Positions 44,928 to 55,257 of a stretch of DNA of 60,328 bases are shown here, in pieces. Source of the stretch: Chthonomonadales bacterium. GTDB taxonomy: Bacteria > Armatimonadota > Chthonomonadetes > Chthonomonadales > CAJBBX01. The stretch is from NCBI GenBank assembly GCA_027459625.1, contig DAIDHP010000023.1:1-60328 (forward strand). The letters are read 5' to 3'. The notes beneath the pieces were generated by a model, which searched no databases, was not told the DNA's origin, and saw only the letters and a list, made by a program, of their open reading frames with translations. Position numbers and translations under genes: made by a program. How positions within the stretch are numbered: the stretch's first letter is position 1; every line of letters begins with the position of its first letter.

Positions 44928-47822
44928 TTAATGGAACGTTACGTCGTAATACGCCGCCTTATCCTCACCGTTCATCGGGATGACGATCCTCCCCGCCTCG
45001 ACCCTTGGCGTAATACTCTTGACCGGGTACCCCCATGGGTCCAGAGCCGTCACTGTGACGGCGCCAGTGCGGAAGAGGGTCACCGTCCCCTTCACCCCCT
45101 CCATGATAATCGGCGGATTCCCCAAAGTAAGAAGCCGGGAACCCAGCCGAGTGTACGCCATGCCGGTGTTGCGAGTGCGCGCCACGGCGCATATGAGGAT
45201 GTGTTTGGACACGCTGAGCGGCTTGCCATCCCAGGAGCACACATGGATGGCGGCGATCTTATTCGAGGATTCGATCTCGCAGTTCCCCAGCTTGACGGGG
45301 ATATCCGTGATGAAGCCGATGGCGGACTGAATTTTCGGCGCGTCGAGCGTTACATACCCCTTCCCGTAGTTCCAGAAAAGCTGCCCCGTGACGGAGCGGA
45401 TCGTCTTGTCCTTGAGGTCTATGTATTTGCCAAGGTCGACCGAGTAATCCGGTTTCTCGGCTTGATTAAAGAGGATCCCGGTCTTGCCCACCGCAGCGGC
45501 ATAGAAGGCGAGAGTGGAATTCGGAGTGACGTTGGCGCTCTCCTGCATCTCATAAATGCCGCTGGTGTGGAATTTAATCGCCATGTTCGGCAGAGGCTTC
45601 GCGCCGAACACCTGGCTCACGGAGATATTGCGAATGAAAACCGGTTTCGCCTCCTCCACGTATCCATCCCGGATGACTGTGGAGAGAATCGGATACTGGC
45701 ACAGCGTCTCCGGGCTTGTGACGGGCCACATCCATTTGAGGAATTTGACAAACCCGTTCTCTCCCGTCCAGAAGCCCATGTCATGCGCGAAGATCATGGG
45801 GCAGTCCCAGCCGTTCAGCCCCTGCCCGTAGAAAGCCATCAGGGCGGGATCGGCGCACCGCCACTGATTGGGCAGAGTGTTCGCCCATTCGCTCACACCG
45901 AACGGCATGCTCAGCACCCTCTGACCGGAGAGGTTCAGCATAATGTCCGGCTGAGTGAGCGGTGTTGCATCATTGAACATCTGCCCCGGTAGGATCTGCC
46001 ACCCGCCGGGACCTCCACCCCAGTACTGATGCCGATCGATGTAGTCCATGCCGGGAACATTCGAGTAAAGATCGGCGAGGAACGCAAGATTGGGTCCTTG
46101 CCAGCCGCTTCCGCAGATGGGTTGCTTCACCCCCGCCGCACGCAGAGTCTCCTTGGTCTTGTTGAAGTAACCATTATTCAGGCTGAAATAGAAGCGCAAT
46201 TCATCCTGTGCGCGAGTCAGTTGATTCGGCGGGAATGGATTCTGGTACATCCAGATCGGCAGCCGCTTCACCGTTCCGTTCGCGGGATCTTCGTCCTGAG
46301 CCAAATTGCCGCCCCAAGCCTTATCCAAGTTCGCTCTGGAGCCGTACTTTTTCAGGAGCCACTCCCCCCAAAGCCGATCCAACTCCTTGGAGTAAACGGC
46401 GGGGATGGAGTCGATGGTGTAAAAGAAAGTCGAGTCTTCGTTGGTGACCTCTATCATGTTGATGGCGGGGTCCTGACCGTACATCATATTGTTGCGATAG
46501 GGGTTGCGGTGCGTCATGATCGCCTTCTCCACCGCAATATTCGCCGCCATCGCCTGCTTGTCAAAGAATGTTATCCCCATGGTGCTAAGGGTGTCGGACT
46601 TCGAGCTTGGATTTTTGGCGTTCGTTTCCGCCAAAGCCTCGTCGAAATGATCCAACCCATCCCCCTTCTTCACCTGCTTGTAGTAGAGCATGCTCAGCCT
46701 TACATAGATGCCTCGCTTCGCCAGTTCATTGATGAAGAAATCCAGCTTGTCCATATTCGCGGCGTTCAGATGCTGCGTGTCATCACGGGTCCAGTCGATC
46801 GCGCCGTTGTTATCATTCGATGCGAGCGGATGGAACCGCACCTCGTTGAACCCCCATTTCGCCAGCCACCTCGCGATGTAAATCGCCTGCTGGTGATCCG
46901 GAAAGATGGGACTCGCCACCGTCGCGACCAGCCTGCATGGCGTACCGTCCTGAAAGACGAAAGTTCCATCCACGTTCTTCAAAAAACCATGCTTGCCTGC
47001 GGGCTTATCCAGCGAAGCGGAGCGATCAATGGGAGTGGCGAGAAAGTCATCCCTCTTATCCGCAAGGGGAAACCATTGCGACATATCCATGGTTGGGAGA
47101 TCGCTTTTGAGATAATCGGGCTCGGGAATATCGGCGGGCGGGGGCAACTGGACGGGTTTGTCGGAAAGTGTCACCGCAGCGATGATCGGAATGGCATCCC
47201 CGTCCGCGCTCTTGAATTCCAAGGACTGAATCTCCTTGTCCGGATTAGGGTTGTTCCATCCGAATGCCACCATCCCCATGTCATCATTCGAGGCGTTGGG
47301 AACGACGAGAGCCACGCGGTATTCCGGACCGTTCACCGGTCCCCACCAGTCGTTGATCTCCTCCTTGGCGCGGATGGGGATATCCACCGAAGAGCCGTCC
47401 GCGTAATGCACGATGTATGTGGCGACCAATCCCTGCGTCCATGCCGACGCGTGCAGGAAATAGATGCTCGCCGCTTTGGAGTTCACCGCTGCGATGGCGG
47501 TTTCCGGTCCATTCTGGAAATGATTGGATTTCATCACGAGAACGGCACGACCGCCATTGGTTTTCGGGTCAATCAAATCGAAAGGAATCCCAATGAGGGT
47601 TTTCAAGCCGGGCTTGACGCTGCGCATGTCGTTGTCGCCCTGATCCGTCCATCCGCGCACCTTTCCGCCATTATCCGCCCACCCCTGGTTTACAACGGCT
47701 CGCAGGTTGACGGTGGTGAAACCGTTGGATGTTTGTGCGATGGTGGAAAGTGGTAAAATGGTCATACCGATCATCAAATAGAGAAGAAGCGGGAGATTGA
47801 TCCGCATATCGGATATTCGCAT
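44928..47822 (-). CDS. secreted clan GH-A-like glycoside hydrolase
   Basis: 964 residues with AGGAGG six bases before the ATG at 47822. Signal peptide LPLLLYLMIGMTILPLSTIAQ. The N-terminal 240 residues are a beta-sandwich. Then a TIM barrel: FNEVRFHPLASND (strand 2), NMIEVTNEDS near 459 with the Asn-Glu acid/base pair, and FGVSEWANT near 643 with the likely nucleophile Glu. A C-terminal beta domain follows. This is clan GH-A (GH5/GH39-like) architecture; the exact family and substrate are unknown. Divergent from the next secreted gene across 135 bases, which suggests shared control. Confidence 0.72.
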   Translation of the reverse strand: MRISDMRINLPLLLYLMIGMTILPLSTIAQTSNGFTTVNLRAVVNQGWADNGGKVRGWTDQGDNDMRSVKPGLKTLIGIPFDLIDPKTNGGRAVLVMKSNHFQNGPETAIAAVNSKAASIYFLHASAWTQGLVATYIVHYADGSSVDIPIRAKEEINDWWGPVNGPEYRVALVVPNASNDDMGMVAFGWNNPNPDKEIQSLEFKSADGDAIPIIAAVTLSDKPVQLPPPADIPEPDYLKSDLPTMDMSQWFPLADKRDDFLATPIDRSASLDKPAGKHGFLKNVDGTFVFQDGTPCRLVATVASPIFPDHQQAIYIARWLAKWGFNEVRFHPLASNDNNGAIDWTRDDTQHLNAANMDKLDFFINELAKRGIYVRLSMLYYKQVKKGDGLDHFDEALAETNAKNPSSKSDTLSTMGITFFDKQAMAANIAVEKAIMTHRNPYRNNMMYGQDPAINMIEVTNEDSTFFYTIDSIPAVYSKELDRLWGEWLLKKYGSRANLDKAWGGNLAQDEDPANGTVKRLPIWMYQNPFPPNQLTRAQDELRFYFSLNNGYFNKTKETLRAAGVKQPICGSGWQGPNLAFLADLYSNVPGMDYIDRHQYWGGGPGGWQILPGQMFNDATPLTQPDIMLNLSGQRVLSMPFGVSEWANTLPNQWRCADPALMAFYGQGLNGWDCPMIFAHDMGFWTGENGFVKFLKWMWPVTSPETLCQYPILSTVIRDGYVEEAKPVFIRNISVSQVFGAKPLPNMAIKFHTSGIYEMQESANVTPNSTLAFYAAAVGKTGILFNQAEKPDYSVDLGKYIDLKDKTIRSVTGQLFWNYGKGYVTLDAPKIQSAIGFITDIPVKLGNCEIESSNKIAAIHVCSWDGKPLSVSKHILICAVARTRNTGMAYTRLGSRLLTLGNPPIIMEGVKGTVTLFRTGAVTVTALDPWGYPVKSITPRVEAGRIVIPMNGEDKAAYYDVTFH

Positions 47823-47957
47823 GACAAGCCTCCTTGAAAGACATAAAAAGGATGTTTTGGCGGGAATTCACTTCATCGTATCGTTAGCTCATACATATTA
47901 TCATATAATTCCACGGAATCAATCCGACGAATCCGACCGATCCGAAAAGGAAAGCCG

Positions 47958-50246
47958 ATGAAACGAGTATTCCTTTGTATTGCGCTCACCGCCGCTCTTT
48001 GCTGCGGCTCGCGGGCAATGGCGCAAATCACTCCGCCCGCTCGCACCGCCGTCATCTCCTCCTCCGGCGTCAACGGCGATTTTCGAAGCTGGAGCGAGTA
48101 CGATGACACGCTTAAATCCCTTGGATGGGCATTCGACAAATATCGCAACACCAAACTCCCCGCGCTCGTGAAGAGATTAGACGACTACAACCTCATCCTC
48201 ACCACATCGCTCTGGAATTACGGCGACTCCCAGGACATGACCAAGTATATCCCGGCGATTCGGCGATACCTGAACAATGGCGGAATCATCATCCTCACCG
48301 ACATGTCCTACCCCCCTCAGTGCGACTGGCTTAAGGCGATGAACCCGGATCTCTCGCTCTCCTATAACGACGCCAACGTCGCCATCGGCGCCAAGTCGCA
48401 ACTGAACTCCACCCAGCCCTCCCCTGTCATGAAGGTTCCTAACGTTTTGAAGGGCTTCAATTACTGGGCGCACTACCCCAACTGGGGGAATGGGTGGACG
48501 GTTTTATTGCAAACGCAAGCCGACACGGCTCTTATGCTGGGTGCGAAAGTGGGTCGTGGCGCTCTGATCGCCACCACAGCATTCGCATTAAACGGCCCCG
48601 CATTGCAAAACGTTTACGCTCTCGCGCAGCAGATCGGAAACGGCGTGGTTCTATCCTTGAACCTCCCGACCGCCATCCCATATCCCGGAACGCTTCACGG
48701 GGATTTGACCATCCGAAATTTGGAAAACACCGTAAGGCGTATTCAACTGCGAATCAGCGTCTACGGAGCGCAGGGGGGGGAGCAATCCCAGTCCCGTCCC
48801 CTATTATTACCCGCCAATGAAATGGTGACGAAACGCATCCACTTCCCTCTAAAGGGCAGAGGAAGTTTTGATGTGAGTGTGTCCCCCTTCGCCGGGTTCA
48901 CGCTTGCGCAAACCTGTGTCGTACCTCCGCTCCTCACGATCCGTTGCAATCGTTACATCCTCACCCGTTCGGACGAGCTTAACATTTCCGTTAAGCTCGC
49001 CACTCCACCCAACATGTTTGCCAAAGCCAGGCTCAGGATGTTGCTGAAGTCCGGCGATAAGATGATCGCGTTGGCGCAAAAGCCCCTCGCCGCCATCAAT
49101 TCGTACATTGTGAGCAGGTCGAAACTATCCGTAGGCGTATGGAGGCTGACGGCGACGGCAACCGCCGATGGCGAAAAAGACCGCCAAGTAACGACGTTGA
49201 AAGTTCTAAATCTGAAACACCCCCCTTCTCTATGCAAGGTGAACCGCGGAGGGTTACTATTGGCGAACGGGAAACCATTCTTCCCGCTCGGTGTCTACCA
49301 TGTCGGCACGGGAGACCTCGCCGTCATCAGGCGAATGGGCTTCAATTGCACCACCGGACCGATCTATGGCTCCAGCGAAACGATGATGAACGACGGAGAA
49401 AGGGCGTTTATGCGGGAGGCGCATCGGCAAGGATTGTGGGTGATCCAGGAACTGAGCGATTATTTGCGAACCCCGAATCGGAATTTTGACAACCTTCGGC
49501 GAATCGTCTCCGAGCTTCGCCTGCAACCCGCCACCCTGCTTTATTACGCCGTAGACGAACCGGATCCGAGCACACTCACTCCGAAACTGGTATCTCGGGA
49601 ATGCGAAGTGATACAAAAAACCGATCCGCAGCATCCAACTTATGTCCTGGAGGTGCCGGGAGTCGTGGTGAAATACGCTCAATGCGGTGAGATGACCGGC
49701 GTGGACCCCTACCCCATCGGTTCAATCAGGAACGAGGATCTCACCGGTTTCGCGCAAGCGATTGCACAAACGGTGAAGGCGGCGCAAGGAAGGCCGGTGG
49801 TGGTGGCGATACAGGCGCACCGTCAGCCGCCGGGAGGATCAAACAATCGTTATCCCACCCCCGAAGAGATACGATGCATGTCCTATCTGGCTCTGAATCA
49901 TGGCGCGAAAGGTCTGCTCTTTTACGCTTGGAGTGACGCATACTCCTTCAAAGGGAAGCAATGGGCGAGCGGATTTGAATTCAACCCAATTCTCCGAGCG
50001 GCGTTCCCGAAAATCCTTGCCGAACTGCATGCTATGGGCGGGAAATACTTGGAAGGAGAGGTGAAACAGCTTCCCTCGCCGAAGGACGCCCCCAAGCTGG
50101 ATATCGCCTCCGTTAAATGGAAACGAGGGACCACCGTCATCGCCGTGAATCCGACGGGGGGTGTAATTCAAACACATCTGAATATCGACGGCGGAATGAT
50201 TAAGGAGACCTTCGAACCTTACGAGGTGAAGAGAATACCGCTATAA
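47958..50246 (+). CDS. secreted multidomain TIM-barrel glycosidase-like protein
   Basis: 762 residues. Signal peptide RVFLCIALTAALCCGSRAMAQ. Residues 30-230 resemble a class I glutamine-amidotransferase-like fold (VISSSGVNG, LILTTSLWNYGD, RRYLNNGGIIILTD), as found as an accessory domain in some glycosidases. A beta-sandwich is followed by a barrel from about 430 with LLYYAVDEPDPS (Asp-Glu pair near 531), GVDPYPIG and GLLFYAWSD. Likely a glycoside hydrolase; family not assigned. AAAAGGAAAG precedes the start. Confidence 0.65.
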   Translation: MKRVFLCIALTAALCCGSRAMAQITPPARTAVISSSGVNGDFRSWSEYDDTLKSLGWAFDKYRNTKLPALVKRLDDYNLILTTSLWNYGDSQDMTKYIPAIRRYLNNGGIIILTDMSYPPQCDWLKAMNPDLSLSYNDANVAIGAKSQLNSTQPSPVMKVPNVLKGFNYWAHYPNWGNGWTVLLQTQADTALMLGAKVGRGALIATTAFALNGPALQNVYALAQQIGNGVVLSLNLPTAIPYPGTLHGDLTIRNLENTVRRIQLRISVYGAQGGEQSQSRPLLLPANEMVTKRIHFPLKGRGSFDVSVSPFAGFTLAQTCVVPPLLTIRCNRYILTRSDELNISVKLATPPNMFAKARLRMLLKSGDKMIALAQKPLAAINSYIVSRSKLSVGVWRLTATATADGEKDRQVTTLKVLNLKHPPSLCKVNRGGLLLANGKPFFPLGVYHVGTGDLAVIRRMGFNCTTGPIYGSSETMMNDGERAFMREAHRQGLWVIQELSDYLRTPNRNFDNLRRIVSELRLQPATLLYYAVDEPDPSTLTPKLVSRECEVIQKTDPQHPTYVLEVPGVVVKYAQCGEMTGVDPYPIGSIRNEDLTGFAQAIAQTVKAAQGRPVVVAIQAHRQPPGGSNNRYPTPEEIRCMSYLALNHGAKGLLFYAWSDAYSFKGKQWASGFEFNPILRAAFPKILAELHAMGGKYLEGEVKQLPSPKDAPKLDIASVKWKRGTTVIAVNPTGGVIQTHLNIDGGMIKETFEPYEVKRIPL

Positions 50247-50310
50247 GTGACAGTAGTGTTTCGGGGACGCTTCTCACCAGGAATATCTCCTTGAGGGGGA
50301 ACATAAAAAT

Positions 50311-50341
50311 GGAGCCCGGTGGTTTGATTCCATCGGGCTCC
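50311..50341 (-). terminator. terminator hairpin, mainly for the prepilin gene
   Basis: Arms 50311-50322 (GGAGCCCGGTGG) and 50330-50341 pair over 12 bases with one G-T wobble. On the minus strand TTTTTA follows, so it ends the prepilin transcript; it may also serve the + gene ending at 50246. Confidence 0.88.
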
Positions 50342-50362
50342 AATTGGATTTGCGAAGAAAGA

Positions 50363-51169
50363 TTATTGCCAGTTCGTGGTGGTCAGGTTCTGCCAAGTCA
50401 TCTGATTCCATTTCATGTACTTCGTATGCCCGTCCACAAACTCGACGTTCTCACCGCCTGAATGCCGCGTCTGGCTATCCAAGTAGTTTTGCCCCCATTT
50501 CTGCTCGAACCAGTTCACAGACTCATTACCATTCCACATGAGATCATTTCCATTGGCAACATTATTAGCGAATGCGGCTCTTGCCGGAATATATTGAGCA
50601 TCGGAGGCGTTCGGCAGACTCCAGACCCAGATATCCGCCAATTGCGACCCACAATCCATGAACATCGCCCAGTTGGTAGGAGTTGTGATCGCGGAGAGTT
50701 TGTTCGAAGGATAGTTCGGAGTGAGATTCTCCGCCAAACCGTAGGAAACATAGTTCTGCGTGCCATGGGCGTAGTTGTAGGTGGAACTGAACATATCATC
50801 CGCGCCGTTATCATTGCTGCAACCCGCCCATGTGTCGTACCACATCATCTGGTCATCCGGGCACTTGTAAACACCGGTGCTTTTTACATAGGGATAGATC
50901 GCCATGGTCCAAAAGGCGGCGGAATCTCTGGCTGCGCCGTTATTCCCTCCATTGCAGAAGAAATTCCAATTCCAAGCGGGAAACGTCTGATCGAAATCTT
51001 GGACGTACATATTCATACTCAATCCCAACTGATTGAGATTTGAAAGGCAACTCGTCTGGTTAGCCTTTTCCCGCGCGGATGCGAAAACAGGAAACAGAAT
51101 TGCGGCGAGGATCGCTATTATGGCTATCACAACGAGCAACTCAATTAAAGTAAAGCCACGCTTTTTCAT
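50363..51169 (-). CDS. type IV prepilin-like DUF1559 protein (H-X9-DG type)
   Basis: 268 residues. Short basic leader MKKRG followed by [23 protein letters not shown], the class III prepilin signal cleaved after Gly by prepilin peptidase with N-methylation of Phe. Then [27 protein letters not shown], the form common in Armatimonadota. The C-terminus has [13 protein letters not shown], the DUF1559 H-x-DG end motif. Assembled as a pseudopilin by a type II secretion or type IV pilus machine in the inner membrane. AAAGGGG lies upstream. Confidence 0.9.
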   Translation of the reverse strand: MKKRGFTLIELLVVIAIIAILAAILFPVFASAREKANQTSCLSNLNQLGLSMNMYVQDFDQTFPAWNWNFFCNGGNNGAARDSAAFWTMAIYPYVKSTGVYKCPDDQMMWYDTWAGCSNDNGADDMFSSTYNYAHGTQNYVSYGLAENLTPNYPSNKLSAITTPTNWAMFMDCGSQLADIWVWSLPNASDAQYIPARAAFANNVANGNDLMWNGNESVNWFEQKWGQNYLDSQTRHSGGENVEFVDGHTKYMKWNQMTWQNLTTTNWQ

Positions 51170-51275
51170 ATAAAGCCCCTTTCCATATAGACAATTATGA
51201 CCAACTTAGCGCACCTCATTCCTCCTCAATGCCGCATGATTTCGGCACAGTTATTAAAATGCACCGAGGAAGATA

Positions 51276-51524
51276 CTATTGCCCTTTGGGCGCTGACGCA
51301 GGCTTTTTAGCGGATGGATTCGTAGCCGACGGAGCGGATGCGGTAGGTTTCACCGCATTTTGCTGAGCTTCAGCCGCTCCGGCTTTCTGCGTGATTTGCT
51401 GCCATTCCGCCGCTGTCGGGGGATGTCCTCCGCGAGTGGAGAACTTCCAAATGATCAGACCGGCTATCAACACGACGACAACGATGATAACCGTCGCAAC
51501 ACCTGGGGAAATCCTGTTTGACAT
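51276..51524 (-). CDS. small single-pass membrane protein with Ala/Pro-rich tail
   Basis: 82 residues from the ATG at 51524, eleven bases after GGAGG (the GTG four codons earlier overlaps that site). One transmembrane helix (GVATVIIVVVVLIAGLIIW) and a tail rich in Ala, Pro, Ser and Lys. Same strand and 106 bases before the prepilin gene, so probably co-transcribed with it; a pilus accessory role is a guess. Confidence 0.65.
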   Translation of the reverse strand: MSNRISPGVATVIIVVVVLIAGLIIWKFSTRGGHPPTAAEWQQITQKAGAAEAQQNAVKPTASAPSATNPSAKKPASAPKGQ

Positions 51525-51817
51525 ATCAACTATCACCTCCTCCTATTCCGAATATGTGCGAGCTATGCTAGAAGACGGGATTATCGTGAGTATCTCAAAA
51601 CAATATAACGAAGCTTTCTCTATTATTATCTCACTTACAGACTATTGTCAAGGGGACATGCATACAAGCGGTGAATATTTTTTAATTCGTTGAAAAATTG
51701 AATCGCACCGTCGGACCCCGAAGGAGAATATATCCTAATGTTTCCTCAGAAACGCTTAACATTCCATTGGCGTATTGATACTAAGCCATTTTCGTTTCCT
51801 CAATAGCGGATTTGCGC

Positions 51818-51823
51818 TATAAT
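51818..51823 (+). promoter_or_regulatory. putative -10 box of tpx
   Basis: TATAAT 32 bases before the tpx start; no good -35. Confidence 0.45.
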
Positions 51824-51855
51824 ATTCCACGGTGGTTTATACGAAGGAGAATACC

Positions 51856-52371
51856 ATGTCCCAAAGAACCGTCAAGATGCGCGGTGCGGAGTTGCCCGTC
51901 GCCGGTCCCGAGTTGCATGTCGGGGATACCGCGCCCAATTTCCGCCTGCATCAGCGAAGCCCCGAAGGCTTGAAGGATGTCACGCTGGATGATTTCGAGG
52001 GGAAAACGCTAATTCTCAGCGTGGTTCCCTCTTTGGACACTCCCGTATGCGAAAAGCAAACCATACGGTTTAACGAGGAAATATCCTCTCTTCCCGGAAA
52101 TATAGATGTCCTGACCGTAAGCATGGACCTCCCGTTCGCACAAGCGCGTTTCTGCACGGAGAAAAGCACGGATAGCATCTACACCGCCTCCGATCATCGG
52201 GATGCTAATTTCGGCTTGGCTTACGGCACTCTGATCGAACCATTAAGGCTTGAAGCCCGTGCGGTCTTTATCGTGGGGGCGGATAAGAAGCTCCGTTACG
52301 TGGAATACGTTCCCGAGGTGACCGAGCATCCTAATTATGACGCTGTTTTGGAAGTGGCGCGAGAAGCGTAA
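51856..52371 (+). CDS. tpx: thiol peroxidase
   Basis: 171 residues from the ATG at 51856 (AAGGAG site). Atypical 2-Cys peroxiredoxin: peroxidatic Cys65 in SLDTPVCEKQT and resolving Cys100 in ARFCTEKS, the Tpx pair, with GDTAPNFRL at the start. Reduces lipid and hydrogen peroxides using thioredoxin. Cytoplasmic. Ends before a hairpin at 52385-52413. Confidence 0.93.
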   Translation: MSQRTVKMRGAELPVAGPELHVGDTAPNFRLHQRSPEGLKDVTLDDFEGKTLILSVVPSLDTPVCEKQTIRFNEEISSLPGNIDVLTVSMDLPFAQARFCTEKSTDSIYTASDHRDANFGLAYGTLIEPLRLEARAVFIVGADKKLRYVEYVPEVTEHPNYDAVLEVAREA

Positions 52372-52384
52372 GTAATACATCCTC

Positions 52385-52413
52385 GGCGGCGGGGGTGATA
52401 CAACACCGCCGCC
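52385..52413 (+). terminator. probable terminator of tpx
   Basis: GGCGGC (52385-52390) and GGTG (52394-52397) pair with CACC and GCCGCC (52404-52413), with a GGG bulge. The T-tract is weak, so read-through into the GT operon is possible. Confidence 0.55.
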
Positions 52414-52426
52414 CTATTATTCAATC

Positions 52427-54178
52427 ATGACCTCAAATAGAAAACTCCATCTTGCATTGATTGCGGCGCTGTGCTTTCTATGCTTTTTTTTTCGCCTTGG
52501 AAGCGCGGGACTTTTTGATTTCAACGAAGGGCTTTACACCGAAATTGCACGGGAGATGTATCTAAGACATGATATCGTCACCCCTGTCAGCAACGGCACT
52601 ATCTGGTATGACAAGCCCCCGCTGGCGATGTGGTGCGATGAGCTATCCTTTGCGATACTCGGCATAAGTGAATTCGCCGCGCGTCTTCCCGTTGCGATTT
52701 CCGCCACGCTTCTGGTTCTGCTCACCTGGTGGTTCGGTGTGAAGTACTTCAGCGACCGTACCGGTTTGATCGCTGCGGCAATGCTCGCTTTCAGCCCGAT
52801 ATATCTAGGCACAGCGCGCCAAATGACCATGGATATTCACCAAAGTTGGTTTGTGGGTTTGGCGATGGTGTGCTATATCCTAGCCTACCTGCACCCTGAA
52901 AAGAGATGGAAACGGCTCTATTACCTGATGTGGATCGCTTGCGGGTTGGGGTTCATGGCGAAAAGCGTGCCAGGTTTGCTGCCAATCCCGCTGGCATTTC
53001 TTTTTCTTCTGATAAACGAGCGATGGAACATACGTGAAATCGCGAAAAGGGTTTGGGAGTCAAAGCCGATACCCGGCGTAATACTCCTTTTGCTGATTAT
53101 TGCGCCTTGGCATTACATGATGTTTCGCGAGCACGGCATGCAGTTCTACGAACAGTATTACATTCATCACCATGTGGATCTTCTGCTCGGCAAGGACTTC
53201 AGCCATGTTCAGCCGTTCTGGTACTACATCCCGTTGCTCCTAATTGGCTTCTTTCCGTGGGGATTCTTTTTACCGTTCGCATTGGCGAAAAAGAGCGATC
53301 CGGAGAACCACCCTCGGGATTATTCCAACGTGCGAAGGTTTGTGTTTATCTGGGGAATAGCCACCGTTCTCCTCTTCTCCCTGATGAAATCCAAACTGAT
53401 CAGCTATCTCCTGCCAATGTATCCCGCCGCAGCGCTCATCACGGCGGAGTGGATGGATTCCATACTGGAAACGAGCAAGGAAAAAGGCTATCGAATCGGA
53501 TCCGTAATCATCGCCGCCCTATCCATCGCCTTGTACGCTTTCGGATACCATTTCTTCCATGCGATAGACGGCACGGCGAAAGGGGCGAGAATGTACCAGG
53601 ACGCCCCAAGGCCTCTCTTCCTTTTCGGCTTGGATGTCCTGATGATATTCATGCTTGGTTTCGTTCTTTCGGCGCTTTTGGAGTTGTTCGGGAAAAGAAA
53701 ACTCTCCGTCGCCTCCATGTTCGGAGTGCTGACGGTTTTCGCCCTCTTCAGTTTTACTGAGGGGCTGAACGTGGCTCAGGCCTCATATAACGAACCGCTA
53801 CAGTCCTTGGCGAAGATGGCGGGCGCCAAGATGCTGCAGGGATACCCTCTCGCCGTCTACATCGCCCGTCCCGTAAGACCAAGCATCTATTTCTACCTGC
53901 CAAAAAGGATATATGAAACCAACAAACCGCCGGTGTACGGACAACAGGGGATAGTGACGGAAGCGAGTGAATTGCACACCATGCAACGGTTCCTCGCAAC
54001 CAATCGACCATCCTATATCCTAACCGACACACGTCATTTCCCCGCGCTTTCCAAAGCGGAGCCGGATTTAACGATAACCGCACAGCACGGCAGATGGATG
54101 TTGGTGCATGCGCATCGCATTCCGCCATCGCCGAATTCATCGCCGAAGAATTCAGGGAATCCGGAGATGATGAAATGA
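52427..54178 (+). CDS. GT39/ArnT-like membrane glycosyltransferase, catalytic Asp replaced by Asn
   Basis: 583 residues with about twelve hydrophobic segments. Family start GLFDFNEGLYTEIAREM; WYDKPPLAMW and RLPVAISATLL are GT39/PMT/ArnT signatures. In this family an Asp directly before Glu in the first outer loop is catalytic; here that position is Asn33 (the second paralogue has Asp40). It may be inactive, or use another acid. Expected to transfer a sugar from a polyprenyl-phosphate donor to lipid or protein on the outer face of the inner membrane. Overlaps the following gene by four bases (ATGA). Confidence 0.85.
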   Translation: MTSNRKLHLALIAALCFLCFFFRLGSAGLFDFNEGLYTEIAREMYLRHDIVTPVSNGTIWYDKPPLAMWCDELSFAILGISEFAARLPVAISATLLVLLTWWFGVKYFSDRTGLIAAAMLAFSPIYLGTARQMTMDIHQSWFVGLAMVCYILAYLHPEKRWKRLYYLMWIACGLGFMAKSVPGLLPIPLAFLFLLINERWNIREIAKRVWESKPIPGVILLLLIIAPWHYMMFREHGMQFYEQYYIHHHVDLLLGKDFSHVQPFWYYIPLLLIGFFPWGFFLPFALAKKSDPENHPRDYSNVRRFVFIWGIATVLLFSLMKSKLISYLLPMYPAAALITAEWMDSILETSKEKGYRIGSVIIAALSIALYAFGYHFFHAIDGTAKGARMYQDAPRPLFLFGLDVLMIFMLGFVLSALLELFGKRKLSVASMFGVLTVFALFSFTEGLNVAQASYNEPLQSLAKMAGAKMLQGYPLAVYIARPVRPSIYFYLPKRIYETNKPPVYGQQGIVTEASELHTMQRFLATNRPSYILTDTRHFPALSKAEPDLTITAQHGRWMLVHAHRIPPSPNSSPKNSGNPEMMK

Positions 54179-55257
54179 ATATCTTAATGACCAATAGGGA
54201 GCTGGATATCGGGGGAGGCAATACGTTCCTGCGCAATTTCTCAACCGTATTGACGGCGCAAGGGCACAAATGCTTTCTCGTCGCAGGCAACGGGGACACT
54301 CTTCCCCTGCAGCGCAAAGCGTTTGAGAAGGTCTGCATTCGGAACCTAACCCTTCCGTGGGATCATATCTGGCTGACCCGTTATATTCAGAAGCATCGTA
54401 TCCAGTTAGTGAACGCTCACGCCTTGATACAACTTCCGGTCATCACTCGCGCTTGCTGCAACACCCGCACCCCCTTGGTGTTAACCCTAGCGGCGCCCTT
54501 CCCCGCCAAACGCGTGGAGCGATATCTTCCCTTCGCAGAGGGGGTGATGGTGATGAACGAATATCAACGCGACTATTACATCAAAATGGGAGCCAAACCT
54601 GACTCAATCTTCCGCACCTATTGGATGATGAATTGGGACGCATTTGAATCAGGCGCGAAAAAATGGGAGGAAAGAGAATACGACGCCGTATACTGCTCTA
54701 GGCTTAGCAGTACGAAAGCCCCCTTGGCGATCGCATTCCTCCAAGCTTCAAAACGGATGTTACGGGATTATCCCCAAATGCGTGTCGCGGTTATCGGCAA
54801 TGGCCGTCATCTCTCCAAGGTGCAGCAGGCTCTTAAGGAGTTCAACGCCGCAGCGAAGAATGTTCACGCGAAGTTATTTACGGATGTGCTCGATTCCGCG
54901 CCTTACTTTCAAAACTCCCGAGGGGTGGCAGGGGGAAACTACGTATGCATAGAGGGATTGGCGGCAGGCGCGAATGTTATCGGCGCGGGCTATGACGGAG
55001 TGTTCGGAGTTGTCAACGCCTCCAATCTCCTCGACGCAACGGATCAGTATTTCGGCGATCATATCACTCCGATCACAGGCGAGGGGCGGGTGGAGGATCA
55101 GCTTGCCGATCGGTTCGAAGCCTCTCTTAGGGAGGCGCTGTCCGCCAAGCCTGATCCCTATCTCCAAGCCAATGCGAAGGGACTGTTTCGCCGGGAGGAT
55201 GTCGTTGTGAATTTGGAGAAGGAGTTCATGAAAGCGATGTCCAGGATGTCGAGATGA
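54175..55257 (+). CDS. GT-B (family 4-like) glycosyltransferase
   Basis: 360 residues from the ATG at 54175; an earlier in-frame codon at 54094 lies inside the upstream gene. N-terminal MNILMTNRELDIGGGNTFLRNFS is the donor/acceptor-side Rossmann start of GT4 enzymes; the C-terminal half has VAVIGNGRHLSKVQQ and YVCIEGLAAGANVIG (nucleotide-sugar site). Cytoplasmic, probably builds a lipid-linked or cell-wall glycan used by the flanking GT39 proteins. Coupled at both ends by ATGA overlaps. Confidence 0.85.
   Translation: MNILMTNRELDIGGGNTFLRNFSTVLTAQGHKCFLVAGNGDTLPLQRKAFEKVCIRNLTLPWDHIWLTRYIQKHRIQLVNAHALIQLPVITRACCNTRTPLVLTLAAPFPAKRVERYLPFAEGVMVMNEYQRDYYIKMGAKPDSIFRTYWMMNWDAFESGAKKWEEREYDAVYCSRLSSTKAPLAIAFLQASKRMLRDYPQMRVAVIGNGRHLSKVQQALKEFNAAAKNVHAKLFTDVLDSAPYFQNSRGVAGGNYVCIEGLAAGANVIGAGYDGVFGVVNASNLLDATDQYFGDHITPITGEGRVEDQLADRFEASLREALSAKPDPYLQANAKGLFRREDVVVNLEKEFMKAMSRMSR

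Noticed and set aside
46029-47756. 575-codon open frame on the + strand
   Set aside because: Lies fully antisense to the 964-residue secreted hydrolase; no ribosome site, signal or motif. A shadow of codon bias.
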